Positions 57,384-64,000 of a stretch of 64,000 nt of DNA are shown here, piece by piece; the first letter of the stretch is position 1, and each line of letters opens with the position of its first letter. The notes beneath the pieces were generated by a model. The model worked only from the letters and a program-made list of their open reading frames with translations, did not search any database and was not told where the DNA came from. Origin of the DNA: Goodfellowiella coeruleoviolacea (lineage in GTDB: Bacteria; Actinomycetota; Actinomycetes; Mycobacteriales; Pseudonocardiaceae); assembly GCF_024171785.1 (NCBI RefSeq), contig NZ_JAMTCK010000012.1, positions 124,001 through 188,000 of the forward strand. The letters run 5' to 3'. The translations under genes were made by a program, and so were the position numbers.

Positions 57384-58121
57384 ATGGGGACGTTCGTGCT
57401 GGTGGCGGGGGCTTGGCATGGCGGGTGGGTGTGGGAGCGGGTGGCTGGGCCGCTGCGGGAGCGGGGGCACCGGGTCAGCACGCCGGAGCTGGCCGGGGTG
57501 GGCGAGCGGGCGGGTGAACTCACGCCCAGGGTGGGGTTGGCGACGCACGTGGACGAGGTGTGCGCGGTGCTCGCCGAGCAGGGGCAGGGGCAGGACGAGG
57601 TCGTGCTGGTCGGGCACAGCTACGGCGGGCTGGTGGTGTGGGGTGCCGCCGACCGGATGCCCGACGCGGTCGCGCACCTGGTGCTGGTGGACGGGTGGAT
57701 CGCCGACGACGGCGAGTCGCTGCTCAGCGTGGTCCCGCAGCCGCTCGCCCAGGCCATGCTCGGGTTGGCGCAGCGGGGCGACGGCGTGGGCGTTCCGGCG
57801 CCCGGGCCGGAGAACTTCGGTGTCACCGACCCGGCGGACGCGGCCTGGCTGGTGGACCGGATGACCCCGCACCCGCTGCGCACGTTCACCGACCCCGCGC
57901 AGCTGACCGGTGCGGTGGACCGCGTGCCAGGCACCGCGCTGGTGTGCCGGCCGGGCAACGGGGCGCCGTTCGACCAGGTCGCCAAGGAGCACGGCCTGCC
58001 CGTGGTCGAGCTGGCTAGCGGGCACAACGTCATGGTCACCGCGCCCGACCAGGTAGTGCGCGAGTTGCTGCGGGTGGTCAGCGCGGCAGCAGTGGGCCCA
58101 GTGGCCCGAGATCGAGGTTGA
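57384..58121 (+). CDS. alpha/beta hydrolase
   Basis: 245-residue esterase-like protein of the salicylate-esterase/RutD-like branch. FVLVAGAWHGGWVWERV forms the oxyanion region; nucleophile Ser79 in VGHSYGGL; catalytic His in LASGHNVMV near residue 213. ATG 57384 after GAGGGGAGC. It follows the copy-B repeat and the TACATACAT inverted repeat, which may bind an unlinked regulator. Its last 44 nt overlap the convergent gvpK gene. Confidence 0.9.
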   Translation: MGTFVLVAGAWHGGWVWERVAGPLRERGHRVSTPELAGVGERAGELTPRVGLATHVDEVCAVLAEQGQGQDEVVLVGHSYGGLVVWGAADRMPDAVAHLVLVDGWIADDGESLLSVVPQPLAQAMLGLAQRGDGVGVPAPGPENFGVTDPADAAWLVDRMTPHPLRTFTDPAQLTGAVDRVPGTALVCRPGNGAPFDQVAKEHGLPVVELASGHNVMVTAPDQVVRELLRVVSAAAVGPVARDRG

Positions 58122-58410
58122 GGTCCTCCTGGGACAGGCCGAAGCGTTCGCGCAGTTCGGTCATCCGGTCCTCCAGCAGCATCAGGGTCAGCCCGATGCG
58201 CTCCTCCTCGTCCTCGGTCAGGTCGCCCTGGTCGACGCGGCGCAGCGCCTGGCGCTCCACCAGTTGGCGCAGCAGTTCCACGACGGTGAGGACCAGCTTC
58301 ATCAGGTCGCGCTCGATGGTGTCCGGCTCGGCGTTGATCCGGTTGGACACCTCGTTGGCCGCCCGGACCAGCCGGGTGGTGGTGTCGGGCGGTGCTGGCT
58401 CCGCGGTCAT
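58078..58410 (-). CDS. gvpK: gas vesicle protein K
   Basis: 110 residues. KLVLTVVELLRQLVERQALRRVD and FGLSQEDLNLDLGPLGPLL match GvpK, an accessory assembly protein. ATG 58410 is preceded by GGAGG and overlaps gvpS by 4 nt. Last gene of the cluster; no terminator is seen since the end runs into the convergent hydrolase gene. Confidence 0.92.
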   Translation of the reverse strand: MTAEPAPPDTTTRLVRAANEVSNRINAEPDTIERDLMKLVLTVVELLRQLVERQALRRVDQGDLTEDEEERIGLTLMLLEDRMTELRERFGLSQEDLNLDLGPLGPLLPR

Positions 58411-58676
58411 GGCACCTCCGTGCGGTGGTTGCCCCACGGCGAGGGGCGGTCCGGCGAGATCGAGGTGATCAGGGCGCGCAGCGAGATGTGCACCAGGTCG
58501 ACGTCGGCGATGGCCAGGGTCAGGTCACCGGTGAGCACCACGCCACCGGCCAGCAGCCGGTCCAACAGGTCGACCAGGGCGATCTCCCGGTGGGCGAGGG
58601 GATCGTCCACGTCGTCCAGCAGACCGGCGGTGGCCAGTGTGGACCGTGGTGGCGCGGGATCGGTGGGCATGGGCAT
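58407..58676 (-). CDS. gvpS: GvpA/J-family protein (GvpS)
   Basis: 89 residues with one gas-vesicle domain: ALVDLLDRLLAGGVVLTGDLTLAIADVDLVHISLRALITSI. By position (between L and K) it is GvpS of the actinomycete clusters. In-frame ATGs occur at 58676 and 58670. Shell-related minor protein, role inferred from homology. Confidence 0.88.
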   Translation of the reverse strand: MPMPTDPAPPRSTLATAGLLDDVDDPLAHREIALVDLLDRLLAGGVVLTGDLTLAIADVDLVHISLRALITSISPDRPSPWGNHRTEVP

Positions 58677-59533
58677 CAGGCGACCTCGGTGCCGGACCCG
58701 TTGGGGGTGAACGCCTGCGGGACGAACGAGTAGGGCACCCAGGGGCCGGTGAGTTCCACGCGCACCCCGGTCAGCCCGCAGGCCAGTTCGCGGGCGCGCG
58801 CGGCGAACTCGGCGGAGCGGTCGGCGGGCACCAGGTACGCCGCGTTGAACACGTTTTCGCCGGGTGCGCCGGACAGGGCCGCGTCCTGCGGTCGGTGGTG
58901 GCGGCGGTCCTCGGCGAGGTCGCCGAGGACCTGGTCGATGCGGCGGCTCAGCTCGGTGGCCCGTTGCCAGGAGTCCTCTCTGGACCGTCGCTGGGCCAGG
59001 CGGCGGCGCAGGTAGGCCTTGCCGGCGCCACCCGTGCCGCCGCCAGCCCCACTGTCGGCGCTGGTGCCCCCACCGGTGTTCCCGCCGGAGCTGGGTGGGC
59101 TACCGGGTGCGGTCGGGTCGGTGTAGACCTTCACGCCCCACTCGGTGCGGCCGGTGAGCCGGTCCAGCGCGGTGCTGAAGGCCTCCCGCTGGTCGGCCAG
59201 CATCCGCCGGACCCGGTCGTCGTCGTGGTACACCGTGGCCAGCCGCAGCGGCAGGGCGGCGGTGTGCCTGGCCACGGTGTCGACCACGCCGTGGTGCGCC
59301 CTGGCCACCGCGGCCAACCAGTCCAGGTTCTCCAGCCGGGCGCGCAGGGCCGACTCGTCGAAGCCGGCGGCGGGCACGGTGTCGACCACGGCGACCAGGT
59401 CCTGGCAGGCCACCAGGTGGGGCTGGCCGCCGTCCACCCCGCGCACCCCGGCCAGCACGGCCGCGTCGACCGGTCGGGCCACCGCGTACACGTAGCTGAC
59501 CGTGCCGGTCGGGGCAGTGGTGTCAACGCTCAC
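58676..59533 (-). CDS. gvpL: gas vesicle protein L
   Basis: 285 residues of the GvpF/GvpL family: VSYVYAVARPVDAAVLAGVRGVDG, LAAVARAHHGVVDTVARHTAALPLRLATVYHDDDRVRRML, EWGVKVYTD and the C-terminal LTGVRVELTGPWVPYSF. A Gly/Ser-rich insertion (near residue 160) and a long helix (RRRLAQRRSREDSWQRATELSRRID) separate the two halves. GTGA overlap with gvpJ. Confidence 0.92.
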   Translation of the reverse strand: MSVDTTAPTGTVSYVYAVARPVDAAVLAGVRGVDGGQPHLVACQDLVAVVDTVPAAGFDESALRARLENLDWLAAVARAHHGVVDTVARHTAALPLRLATVYHDDDRVRRMLADQREAFSTALDRLTGRTEWGVKVYTDPTAPGSPPSSGGNTGGGTSADSGAGGGTGGAGKAYLRRRLAQRRSREDSWQRATELSRRIDQVLGDLAEDRRHHRPQDAALSGAPGENVFNAAYLVPADRSAEFAARARELACGLTGVRVELTGPWVPYSFVPQAFTPNGSGTEVA

Positions 59534-59970
59534 CGCTGTTCCTCCGGTGCCACTCTGTCCGATGTGGACATGTCTGTCCCGCGCCCGGTCCAGTTGTCCG
59601 ATGTGGACGGATCGAGCGCCTTGGTGCGGGACTCCAGTTCCTCGACGCGCTCCCGCAGCCGCCGGTTCTCCTCGGCGAGGTCGCGGGATCCGGTGTCCCC
59701 TCGGGTGTTGGCCCGCGAGGACAGCGTGGGATCGTGCTCCCACCAGTCGATGCCCATCTCCTTGGCCTTGTCCACCGAGGCGACCAGCAGGCGCAGCTTG
59801 ATGGTGAGCAGCTCGATGTCCAACAGGCTGATCTTGATGTCGCCGGCGATCACCACCCCCTTCTCCAGCACCCGTTCCAGGATGTCGGCGAGGTTGGTGG
59901 TGGCCGCCTGACCGTGCGGTTGGGCGAGCCCGCCCGACGGGGCGGCCTGCCACGGAGCTGGCTGGGTCAC
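59530..59970 (-). CDS. gvpJ: gas vesicle protein J
   Basis: 146 residues with a GvpA/J core: NLADILERVLEKGVVIAGDIKISLLDIELLTIKLRLLVASVDKAKEMG, then a coiled-coil tail (DLAEENRRLRERVEELESRTKALD) not present in GvpA. GTG start overlaps the upstream gene by 4 nt. Probably caps or nucleates the vesicle. Confidence 0.88.
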   Translation of the reverse strand: MTQPAPWQAAPSGGLAQPHGQAATTNLADILERVLEKGVVIAGDIKISLLDIELLTIKLRLLVASVDKAKEMGIDWWEHDPTLSSRANTRGDTGSRDLAEENRRLRERVEELESRTKALDPSTSDNWTGRGTDMSTSDRVAPEEQR

Positions 59971-61115
59971 TGGTTCCGCCTTCTCGTCTGCCGGCCGGAG
60001 GAGGAGCCGCCGTTGTCGGACGAGCCGTTGGTGGCCGAGCCCTTGCCGGACGAGTTCTTGCCGGACGAGCCGTTGCCGGACGAGTTGTCGCTGGACGAGC
60101 CGTTGTCGGAGGTCTTGCTGCTGCGGGACGGCTTGCGCCCGGTGGTCGAGCGGCCGGTGGTCGAGCGCCCCCCGTTGCCCGAGCCAGAACCCGAGCCGGA
60201 GTCCGATGTGGACTTGGCGCGGGTGGACCTGGCCGTGGCCGACTTCTTGGTGGCGGCACTGGAGCGGGACGCGCGGGCGCCGCCGTTCTGCTGGGACTTC
60301 CCGCCCCGCCGCTCGACCACCTCGCCGTCGTGGATCTCGCCGCGCCACGCGCCCGTGGCCTCACCGCGCAGCATCACGAACCGGCGGAAGTGCTTGAGGT
60401 CCAGCCGGACCCGGCGGCCCTGCGCCCGCCACAGGTTGCCGACGCGCTCCACCAGCCCGCGCGGCCGGTACTCCAGCACCAGCAGCACCCTGGTCAGGTT
60501 CTCGGCCAGCGCGTGGAAGCTCACCGCGCCGCGGACCGTGCCCTTGTTCGCCTCGGTGACCCAGACGATCCGGTCGTTGGGCACCTGCTCGGTGATGCGG
60601 GAGCGCCAGCGCCGGCGCACCGGCCCCACCTTGGCCGTCCACTCGGTCGTGGTGTCGTCCACGTCCTCGACCTGGTACACGCCCTGGGCGAACGAGCGGA
60701 AGTCGCGGAACTGGGTCCACTGGTCGTAGGCCACGGCGACCGGCACACCCACGTCGATGTCCTCGACGATGTTGGTGCACCTGCCATCGGTGTCAGCGGC
60801 CGATCTGGCACGTCGGCGCCGGGGCAGCACCCCGCGCACCGCACCGGTCACGGTCTCGCCGACCGCGTGGGCGCCGTCGCGCAACGCCGGGGTGGCCTTG
60901 CCCTCGGCCAGGTCGGCGATCCGGCGGGTGGTGGCGCCCAGCTTGTGCCCGGCCCAGGACGCCATGCGCTGGGCCTGGGCGCCCAGGTACTCCTCGGCCT
61001 CGGTGAACAGGCGCTCGGTGGCCGGGTTGCGGCTGGCGGCCCGGCGCAGGCTGGCCAGCGGACCGTCGTGCTGGCCGTCGCCGCTGGCGCGCCGGGCGAT
61101 GCTGGCGTCAGCCAC
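59967..61115 (-). CDS. gvpZ: SRPBCC protein with Ser/Gly/Asn-rich tail (GvpZ position)
   Basis: 382 residues. After an N-terminal amphipathic stretch, residues about 110-255 form a polyketide-cyclase-like SRPBCC domain (DVGVPVAVAYDQWTQFRDF, RSRITEQVPNDRIVWVTEA, LTRVLLVLEYRP). From about 290 the protein is nearly pure Ser, Gly, Asn, Lys, Thr. The second GTG (61115) fits the GAGAGGGG spacing; 61124 is possible. Symbol by position only. Role in the cluster unknown; disordered tail may bind the vesicle surface. Confidence 0.82.
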   Translation of the reverse strand: MADASIARRASGDGQHDGPLASLRRAASRNPATERLFTEAEEYLGAQAQRMASWAGHKLGATTRRIADLAEGKATPALRDGAHAVGETVTGAVRGVLPRRRRARSAADTDGRCTNIVEDIDVGVPVAVAYDQWTQFRDFRSFAQGVYQVEDVDDTTTEWTAKVGPVRRRWRSRITEQVPNDRIVWVTEANKGTVRGAVSFHALAENLTRVLLVLEYRPRGLVERVGNLWRAQGRRVRLDLKHFRRFVMLRGEATGAWRGEIHDGEVVERRGGKSQQNGGARASRSSAATKKSATARSTRAKSTSDSGSGSGSGNGGRSTTGRSTTGRKPSRSSKTSDNGSSSDNSSGNGSSGKNSSGKGSATNGSSDNGGSSSGRQTRRRNQ

Positions 61116-61476
61116 GCTGTCCACCCCTCTCGCCGGCGCCGCCGGGCACGGCGCCGGCGAGCTGGCGCAGCCCCTCGGTGCGCTGGTGCAGTCCGTCGGC
61201 CAGCCGGCCGATGCCCTGGTTGAGCAGGGCGTCCGAGGCGGCTCTGCCGGCGGTGCGCACGGTGGTTCTCAACTCGTCGCGCAACCCGGCCACCTGCGGG
61301 GTGGCCGCCAGCTCCCGGCCGAGGCCCTGGAGCAGCTTCTTCGGGTCGAAGTCGGCCAGCCTGCGGCCGACCAGCCACAGGCCGAGGCCCACGGCCAGCT
61401 TTGCCTTGCGCTGCCGGCCGAGCAGGTAACCACCGCCGACGGCCAGCGCGATCTTGGTGGGAACGTTCATGGTCAT
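61108..61476 (-). CDS. gvpY: GvpY-position membrane-associated protein
   Basis: 122 residues with a hydrophobic N-terminal hairpin (KIALAVGGGYLLGRQRKAKLAVGLGLWLVG) and a helical polar C-terminal part. Recognised as GvpY by position between gvpG and the SRPBCC gene; similarity is otherwise low. ATGA overlap with gvpG and an 8-nt overlap with the next gene. Confidence 0.75.
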   Translation of the reverse strand: MTMNVPTKIALAVGGGYLLGRQRKAKLAVGLGLWLVGRRLADFDPKKLLQGLGRELAATPQVAGLRDELRTTVRTAGRAASDALLNQGIGRLADGLHQRTEGLRQLAGAVPGGAGERGGQRG

Positions 61477-61766
61477 CGCCTTTCGGTTGCTGATCCGCCG
61501 AACGGTTCGCCGAAGGGGGTCCTCGGGGCGGCCGCGGCGGAGTCGAGCCGGTCCAGCCGGTCCAGCAGTTCGTCCTCGCGCTGGTCGAACTCGGCCTCGC
61601 TGATCTCACCCGCGCGCAGTGCCCGGTCCAGCTCGGCGAGTTCCCGGCGGATCAGGTCCGGGTTGTGGTACTGGTCCTCGGCCGCTCGGACGAGTTGCCC
61701 GATGGTCCAGCCGACCCCGCGCAGCGGGGCCAGCGGCAGCGTGAGCAGGCCGGTCAGCAGTCCCAT
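61473..61766 (-). CDS. gvpG: gas vesicle protein G
   Basis: 97 residues. MGLLTGLLTLPLAPLRGVGWTIGQLVRAAEDQYHNPDLIRRELAELDRALRAGEISEAEFDQREDELLDRL is characteristic of GvpG, a helical accessory protein. It is 14 nt after gvpF. A Shine-Dalgarno site lies within GGCAGGCC upstream. Confidence 0.92.
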   Translation of the reverse strand: MGLLTGLLTLPLAPLRGVGWTIGQLVRAAEDQYHNPDLIRRELAELDRALRAGEISEAEFDQREDELLDRLDRLDSAAAAPRTPFGEPFGGSATERR

Positions 61767-61780
61767 GGCGGCCTGCCGCC

Positions 61781-62533
61781 TCAGCGGGCCGGGGCGGTGG
61801 CCCTGGCCGGTTCGGCGCTGGCGAAGCTGTAGGCGGGCAACGGCCCGTGCAGCCGGAAGTCCATCACCGCGCCGTGCTGCTTGGCCAGTTCGGCCACGGC
61901 CGAGGAGAAGGCCGGCAGCTGGTCGCGGTCGACCAGGTAGGAGACGTTGAGGAAGTAGCCCTCCACGCGCGGGCCGATGCTCTCCCGCCTGGCCAGCGGG
62001 CGCAGGTGGTGGCGCACCTGCTCGCCGTCGCGCCGCTGCCGCTCGGTGACGGCCTGGGTGGCCAGTTCACCGAGGCGCAGCCGCTGCTCGTAGCTGCCGC
62101 CGCCGGCCGAACGGGTGGCCTCGTTGAGTTCGCGCAGTTCCGCGTTCTCGGCGAGCAGTTCCAGCAGCACCGCGTCCTCGTGGTGGGCCACCTTGAGGTT
62201 GACCTCCACCCGCCCGGTCAACTCGCCGAGCAGCTCGCCGAATTGGTCGGCCCGGTCCCGCAGCGCGGTGCGCACCTCGTTGTCGTCCCTGGCGACGGTG
62301 CCGAACCGGAGTGGCAGCACGGCGCCGTCATCGGTCAGCGACTCCAGCACGCCCTCGTGGGCCAGCAGGTCACGGCGCTTGGCGCGCAGGTCCACCGGTG
62401 CGTCGCTGACCACCGCGGCCAGCCCGTCCTGGCGGATGACGCGCAGCTCACCCGGGGTGGCGCCGACACCGGTGCGGCCGGTCAGCCGCAGCGGGTGGTC
62501 GGAACCGACGATGGCGTAGACGTAGGTGCTCAT
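61781..62533 (-). CDS. gvpF: gas vesicle protein F
   Basis: 250 residues, GvpF/L family: STYVYAIVGSDHPL, GLAAVVSDAPVDLRAKRRDLLAHEGVLESL, VLPLRFGTVARDDNEVRTAL, EVNLKVAHHED, and the C-terminal FRLHGPLPAYSFAS. Thought to chaperone GvpA and bind the vesicle tip. ATGA overlap with gvpA. Confidence 0.93.
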   Translation of the reverse strand: MSTYVYAIVGSDHPLRLTGRTGVGATPGELRVIRQDGLAAVVSDAPVDLRAKRRDLLAHEGVLESLTDDGAVLPLRFGTVARDDNEVRTALRDRADQFGELLGELTGRVEVNLKVAHHEDAVLLELLAENAELRELNEATRSAGGGSYEQRLRLGELATQAVTERQRRDGEQVRHHLRPLARRESIGPRVEGYFLNVSYLVDRDQLPAFSSAVAELAKQHGAVMDFRLHGPLPAYSFASAEPARATAPAR

Positions 62534-62961
62534 TCCGCCTCCTGCTTGCGACGTGTCCTGGACCGCGGCCGGCTCTCGGCCTCCTGCTCGTCGTTGTCCC
62601 GGCCGATCCCGAAGGCCTCGGCGAAGCTCTCGGCGGCGCCGCTGAGCACGCCCTTGGACTTGCCCCGCGCGCCGCTCTCGGTGACGTCACCGACCAGGTC
62701 GGGCAGGCCGGCGGGCGAGTTGCGTCTGCTGGTCAGGTCCAGGCGGTTGCAGGCTTCGGCGAAGCGCAGGTAGGTGTCCACGCTGGCGACCACCACGCGC
62801 GCGTCAATGGTGACCAGCTCGATGCCGACCAGCGACACCCGGACGAAGACGTCGATCACCAGTCCCCGGTCCAGGATGAGTTCGAGGATGTCGTAGAGGT
62901 TTCCCGTGCCCGATCCGGAGCTGGCAGCGGCCCGGTTCGGGGTGTTGGTCGCGACCGTCAA
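62530..62961 (-). CDS. gvpA: gas vesicle protein A with charged tail
   Basis: 143 residues. The gas-vesicle structural domain NLYDILELILDRGLVIDVFVRVSLVGIELVTIDARVVVASVDTYLRFAEA covers residues 22-70, but a 70-residue polar/charged tail follows, twice the length of classical GvpA. First GvpA-type gene of the cluster, so the likely shell protein. TTG start at 62961; AAGGGA lies 9 nt upstream. No GvpN or GvpC is present in the cluster. Confidence 0.88.
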   Translation of the reverse strand: MTVATNTPNRAAASSGSGTGNLYDILELILDRGLVIDVFVRVSLVGIELVTIDARVVVASVDTYLRFAEACNRLDLTSRRNSPAGLPDLVGDVTESGARGKSKGVLSGAAESFAEAFGIGRDNDEQEAESRPRSRTRRKQEAE

Positions 62962-63046
62962 AGCTGATCATCCCTTCCGTGGCGGTCGGGTTCGGCCACG
63001 TGGTGGCCCTGTCGGTCGACGGTGTGCCGCCCGGTCGGCGGCGGCC

Positions 63047-63346
63047 TCAGCCGCGGTCGGCCTGCCCCCGCGGGTAGCGGCGGACGCGCTGGTAGCCCAC
63101 GAGGTCGCCGTCCTCGTCCAGTTCGACCTGGTAGGTGGCGAGCAGGCTCATGGTGTCGGGGATGCGCTCCAGTTCGACCACCTCGAACTGGATCAGCCAG
63201 CCGTCCTCGGTCCGCCGCAGGCCGGACACGGATTCGGGGTGGTAGCCGGTGATCTCACCGAACTGCTCGCGGGCGATCCGCACGCAGCGCGCGACCTTGG
63301 TGCGGCCACCAGACCTGCTGTTGTCCTGCTCTCCGGTGTCGCCCAT
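63047..63346 (-). CDS. gvpO: gas vesicle protein O
   Basis: 99 residues from ATG 63346. VARCVRIAREQFGEITGYHPESVSGLRRTEDGWLIQFEVVELERIPDTMSLLATYQVELDEDGDLVGYQRVRRYPRG is the GvpO family sequence. First gene of the cluster, 85 nt upstream of gvpA; an upstream in-frame ATG would add 13 residues. In actinomycetes gvpO often leads the operon. Confidence 0.9.
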   Translation of the reverse strand: MGDTGEQDNSRSGGRTKVARCVRIAREQFGEITGYHPESVSGLRRTEDGWLIQFEVVELERIPDTMSLLATYQVELDEDGDLVGYQRVRRYPRGQADRG

Positions 63347-63508
63347 GGCCGCCGCCCTCGCTCCCCTCACGTCCGTCAGACCCACCGCGGGTGGCGATCA
63401 CACCGCGGTGATCTCTCGCACCGTCATGGCAAGCAAGTACCCGGGGCCTTCACCGGACAAACACCCGATCTCGCCGCGGCCGCGCGTGATCGATCGCGGA
63501 ACACGAAA

Positions 63509-63542
63509 AAGTCCCTGTGCCGCAAGGGAAAGCAGCACAGGG
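63509..63542 (-). terminator. intrinsic terminator after beta-sandwich gene
   Basis: Perfect 10-bp stem (GTCCCTGTGC 63509-63518, GCACAGGGAC 63533-63542), 14-nt loop; on the minus strand followed by TTTTTCGTG. It lies 22 nt after the partial gene's stop, and isolates it from the gvp operon. Confidence 0.9.
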
Positions 63543-63564
63543 ACGGGGATCGGGAGGTGACCCG

Positions 63565-64000
63565 CTACTGGCGCAGGCTCACCTGGAACCCGGTGAACTC
63601 GGCGATGCCGGTGGCGCCGCTGCCGCCGTTGACCGCGGACATGAACACGCCCACGTCCTGCTGGGTGTCCGCGTCGATCTCCACCGTGCCGACCTCGGTC
63701 CAGGTATCCGGGGTGCCGCACCACGCGGTGAACCGCTTGCCCGTGCGGGTCAGCTTGAGCCGGACCGGCGCGGAGAAGCCGCCCACGCTGGTGTTGGCCT
63801 CCAGGTTGCCGTCGCCGTTGTTGTCCCAGGACAGCACGCAGCCGTTGGCCGGGGTGATCGCCAGGTTCAGGTAGCCGCCGGAACCGTTGGCGGCCAACGA
63901 GTTGCGCACCACCAGGCCGGCGCGCGCCCACGCCCCGGTCTGGTCCTGGCTGAGCACGGCGGTGGTGGCCGTCGCGCCGTCCACCATCCCGCGGGCCAGG
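63565..64000 (-). CDS. beta-sandwich protein, 3' part (carbohydrate-binding type)
   Basis: The frame is open to the window edge, so 145 residues of the C-terminus are present. GAWARAGLVVRNSLAANGSGGYLNLAITPANGCVLSWDNNGDGNLEANTSVGG and the later VGTVEIDADTQQDVGVFMSAVNG resemble the beta-sandwich (jelly-roll) domains at the end of secreted actinomycete glycosidases and peptidases. Catalytic part lies outside the window. Ends at a canonical terminator. Confidence 0.7.
   Translation of the reverse strand, partial: LARGMVDGATATTAVLSQDQTGAWARAGLVVRNSLAANGSGGYLNLAITPANGCVLSWDNNGDGNLEANTSVGGFSAPVRLKLTRTGKRFTAWCGTPDTWTEVGTVEIDADTQQDVGVFMSAVNGGSGATGIAEFTGFQVSLRQ

Overview
This is a very GC-rich (by eye about 70% or more) and densely packed actinomycete chromosome segment. 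An actinobacterial host is indicated by a fused E1/E2 2-oxoglutarate decarboxylase (Kgd), nickel superoxide dismutase with its maturation protease, SAV2177-type methyltransferases, an XRE/DUF397 pair, DUF6292 and DUF6104 proteins, an actinomycete gas-vesicle cluster in the order O-A-F-G-Y-Z-J-L-S-K, and many GTG/TTG starts. The mix fits Pseudonocardiales best, but species is not assignable from sequence alone. No tRNA, rRNA, CRISPR array, transposase or phage gene was recognised.

Layout. 1-8 kb: small housekeeping and hypothetical genes (methyltransferase, PRC-barrel, allene-oxide-cyclase-barrel secreted protein, histidine phosphatase, HAD, Nudix), sodN/sodX, a sugar epimerase and malic enzyme. 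8.3-11.6 kb: a five-PAS GGDEF-EAL protein. 11.6-16 kb: MFS efflux pump, SDR, a repeat-rich gap and a BpsA-like (DUF43) protein. 16-19.6 kb: a translationally coupled glycine betaine/choline-type ABC importer. 19.7-30.1 kb: an IclR regulator and the hutHU-M20-hutF-hutI histidine-degradation operon, separated by an XRE/DUF397 module; identical 16-bp palindromes lie upstream of iclR and of hutH. 30.2-38.3 kb: an accessory, lower-density stretch with a decayed membrane protein gene, two SDRs divergent from a TetR gene with a 28-bp operator, a lone UTRA regulator, DUF6292, a cold-shock gene and an aldo/keto reductase. 38.3-49.5 kb: kgd with a canonical terminator, a single-chain double ABC exporter and an ABC-2 ATPase/permease pair. 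49.9-54.3 kb: alanine dehydrogenase, a probably leaderless DUF418 membrane protein, and serine ammonia-lyase behind a tandem glycine riboswitch. 54.3-57.2 kb: a gap with predicted promoter, hairpins and a 40-codon ORF, then a GntR/2H-phosphoesterase pair divergent from two small proteins across a doubly repeated operator. 57.2-63.4 kb: an alpha/beta hydrolase and the gas-vesicle operon. The window ends inside a beta-sandwich protein gene.

Functional themes. Amino-acid catabolism dominates: histidine to glutamate (hut), serine to pyruvate (riboswitch-controlled sdaA), alanine to pyruvate (ald), and entry to the TCA cycle (kgd, malic enzyme). In the hut operon no HutG is visible. The M20-family hydrolase, coupled between hutU and hutF, is the obvious candidate for the last step (inference). 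Best targets for novelty are the 54.46-54.84 kb element, the twin IclR palindromes around the XRE/DUF397 module, the TCCAC(A/T)GTGGA motif, and the gas-vesicle operon.
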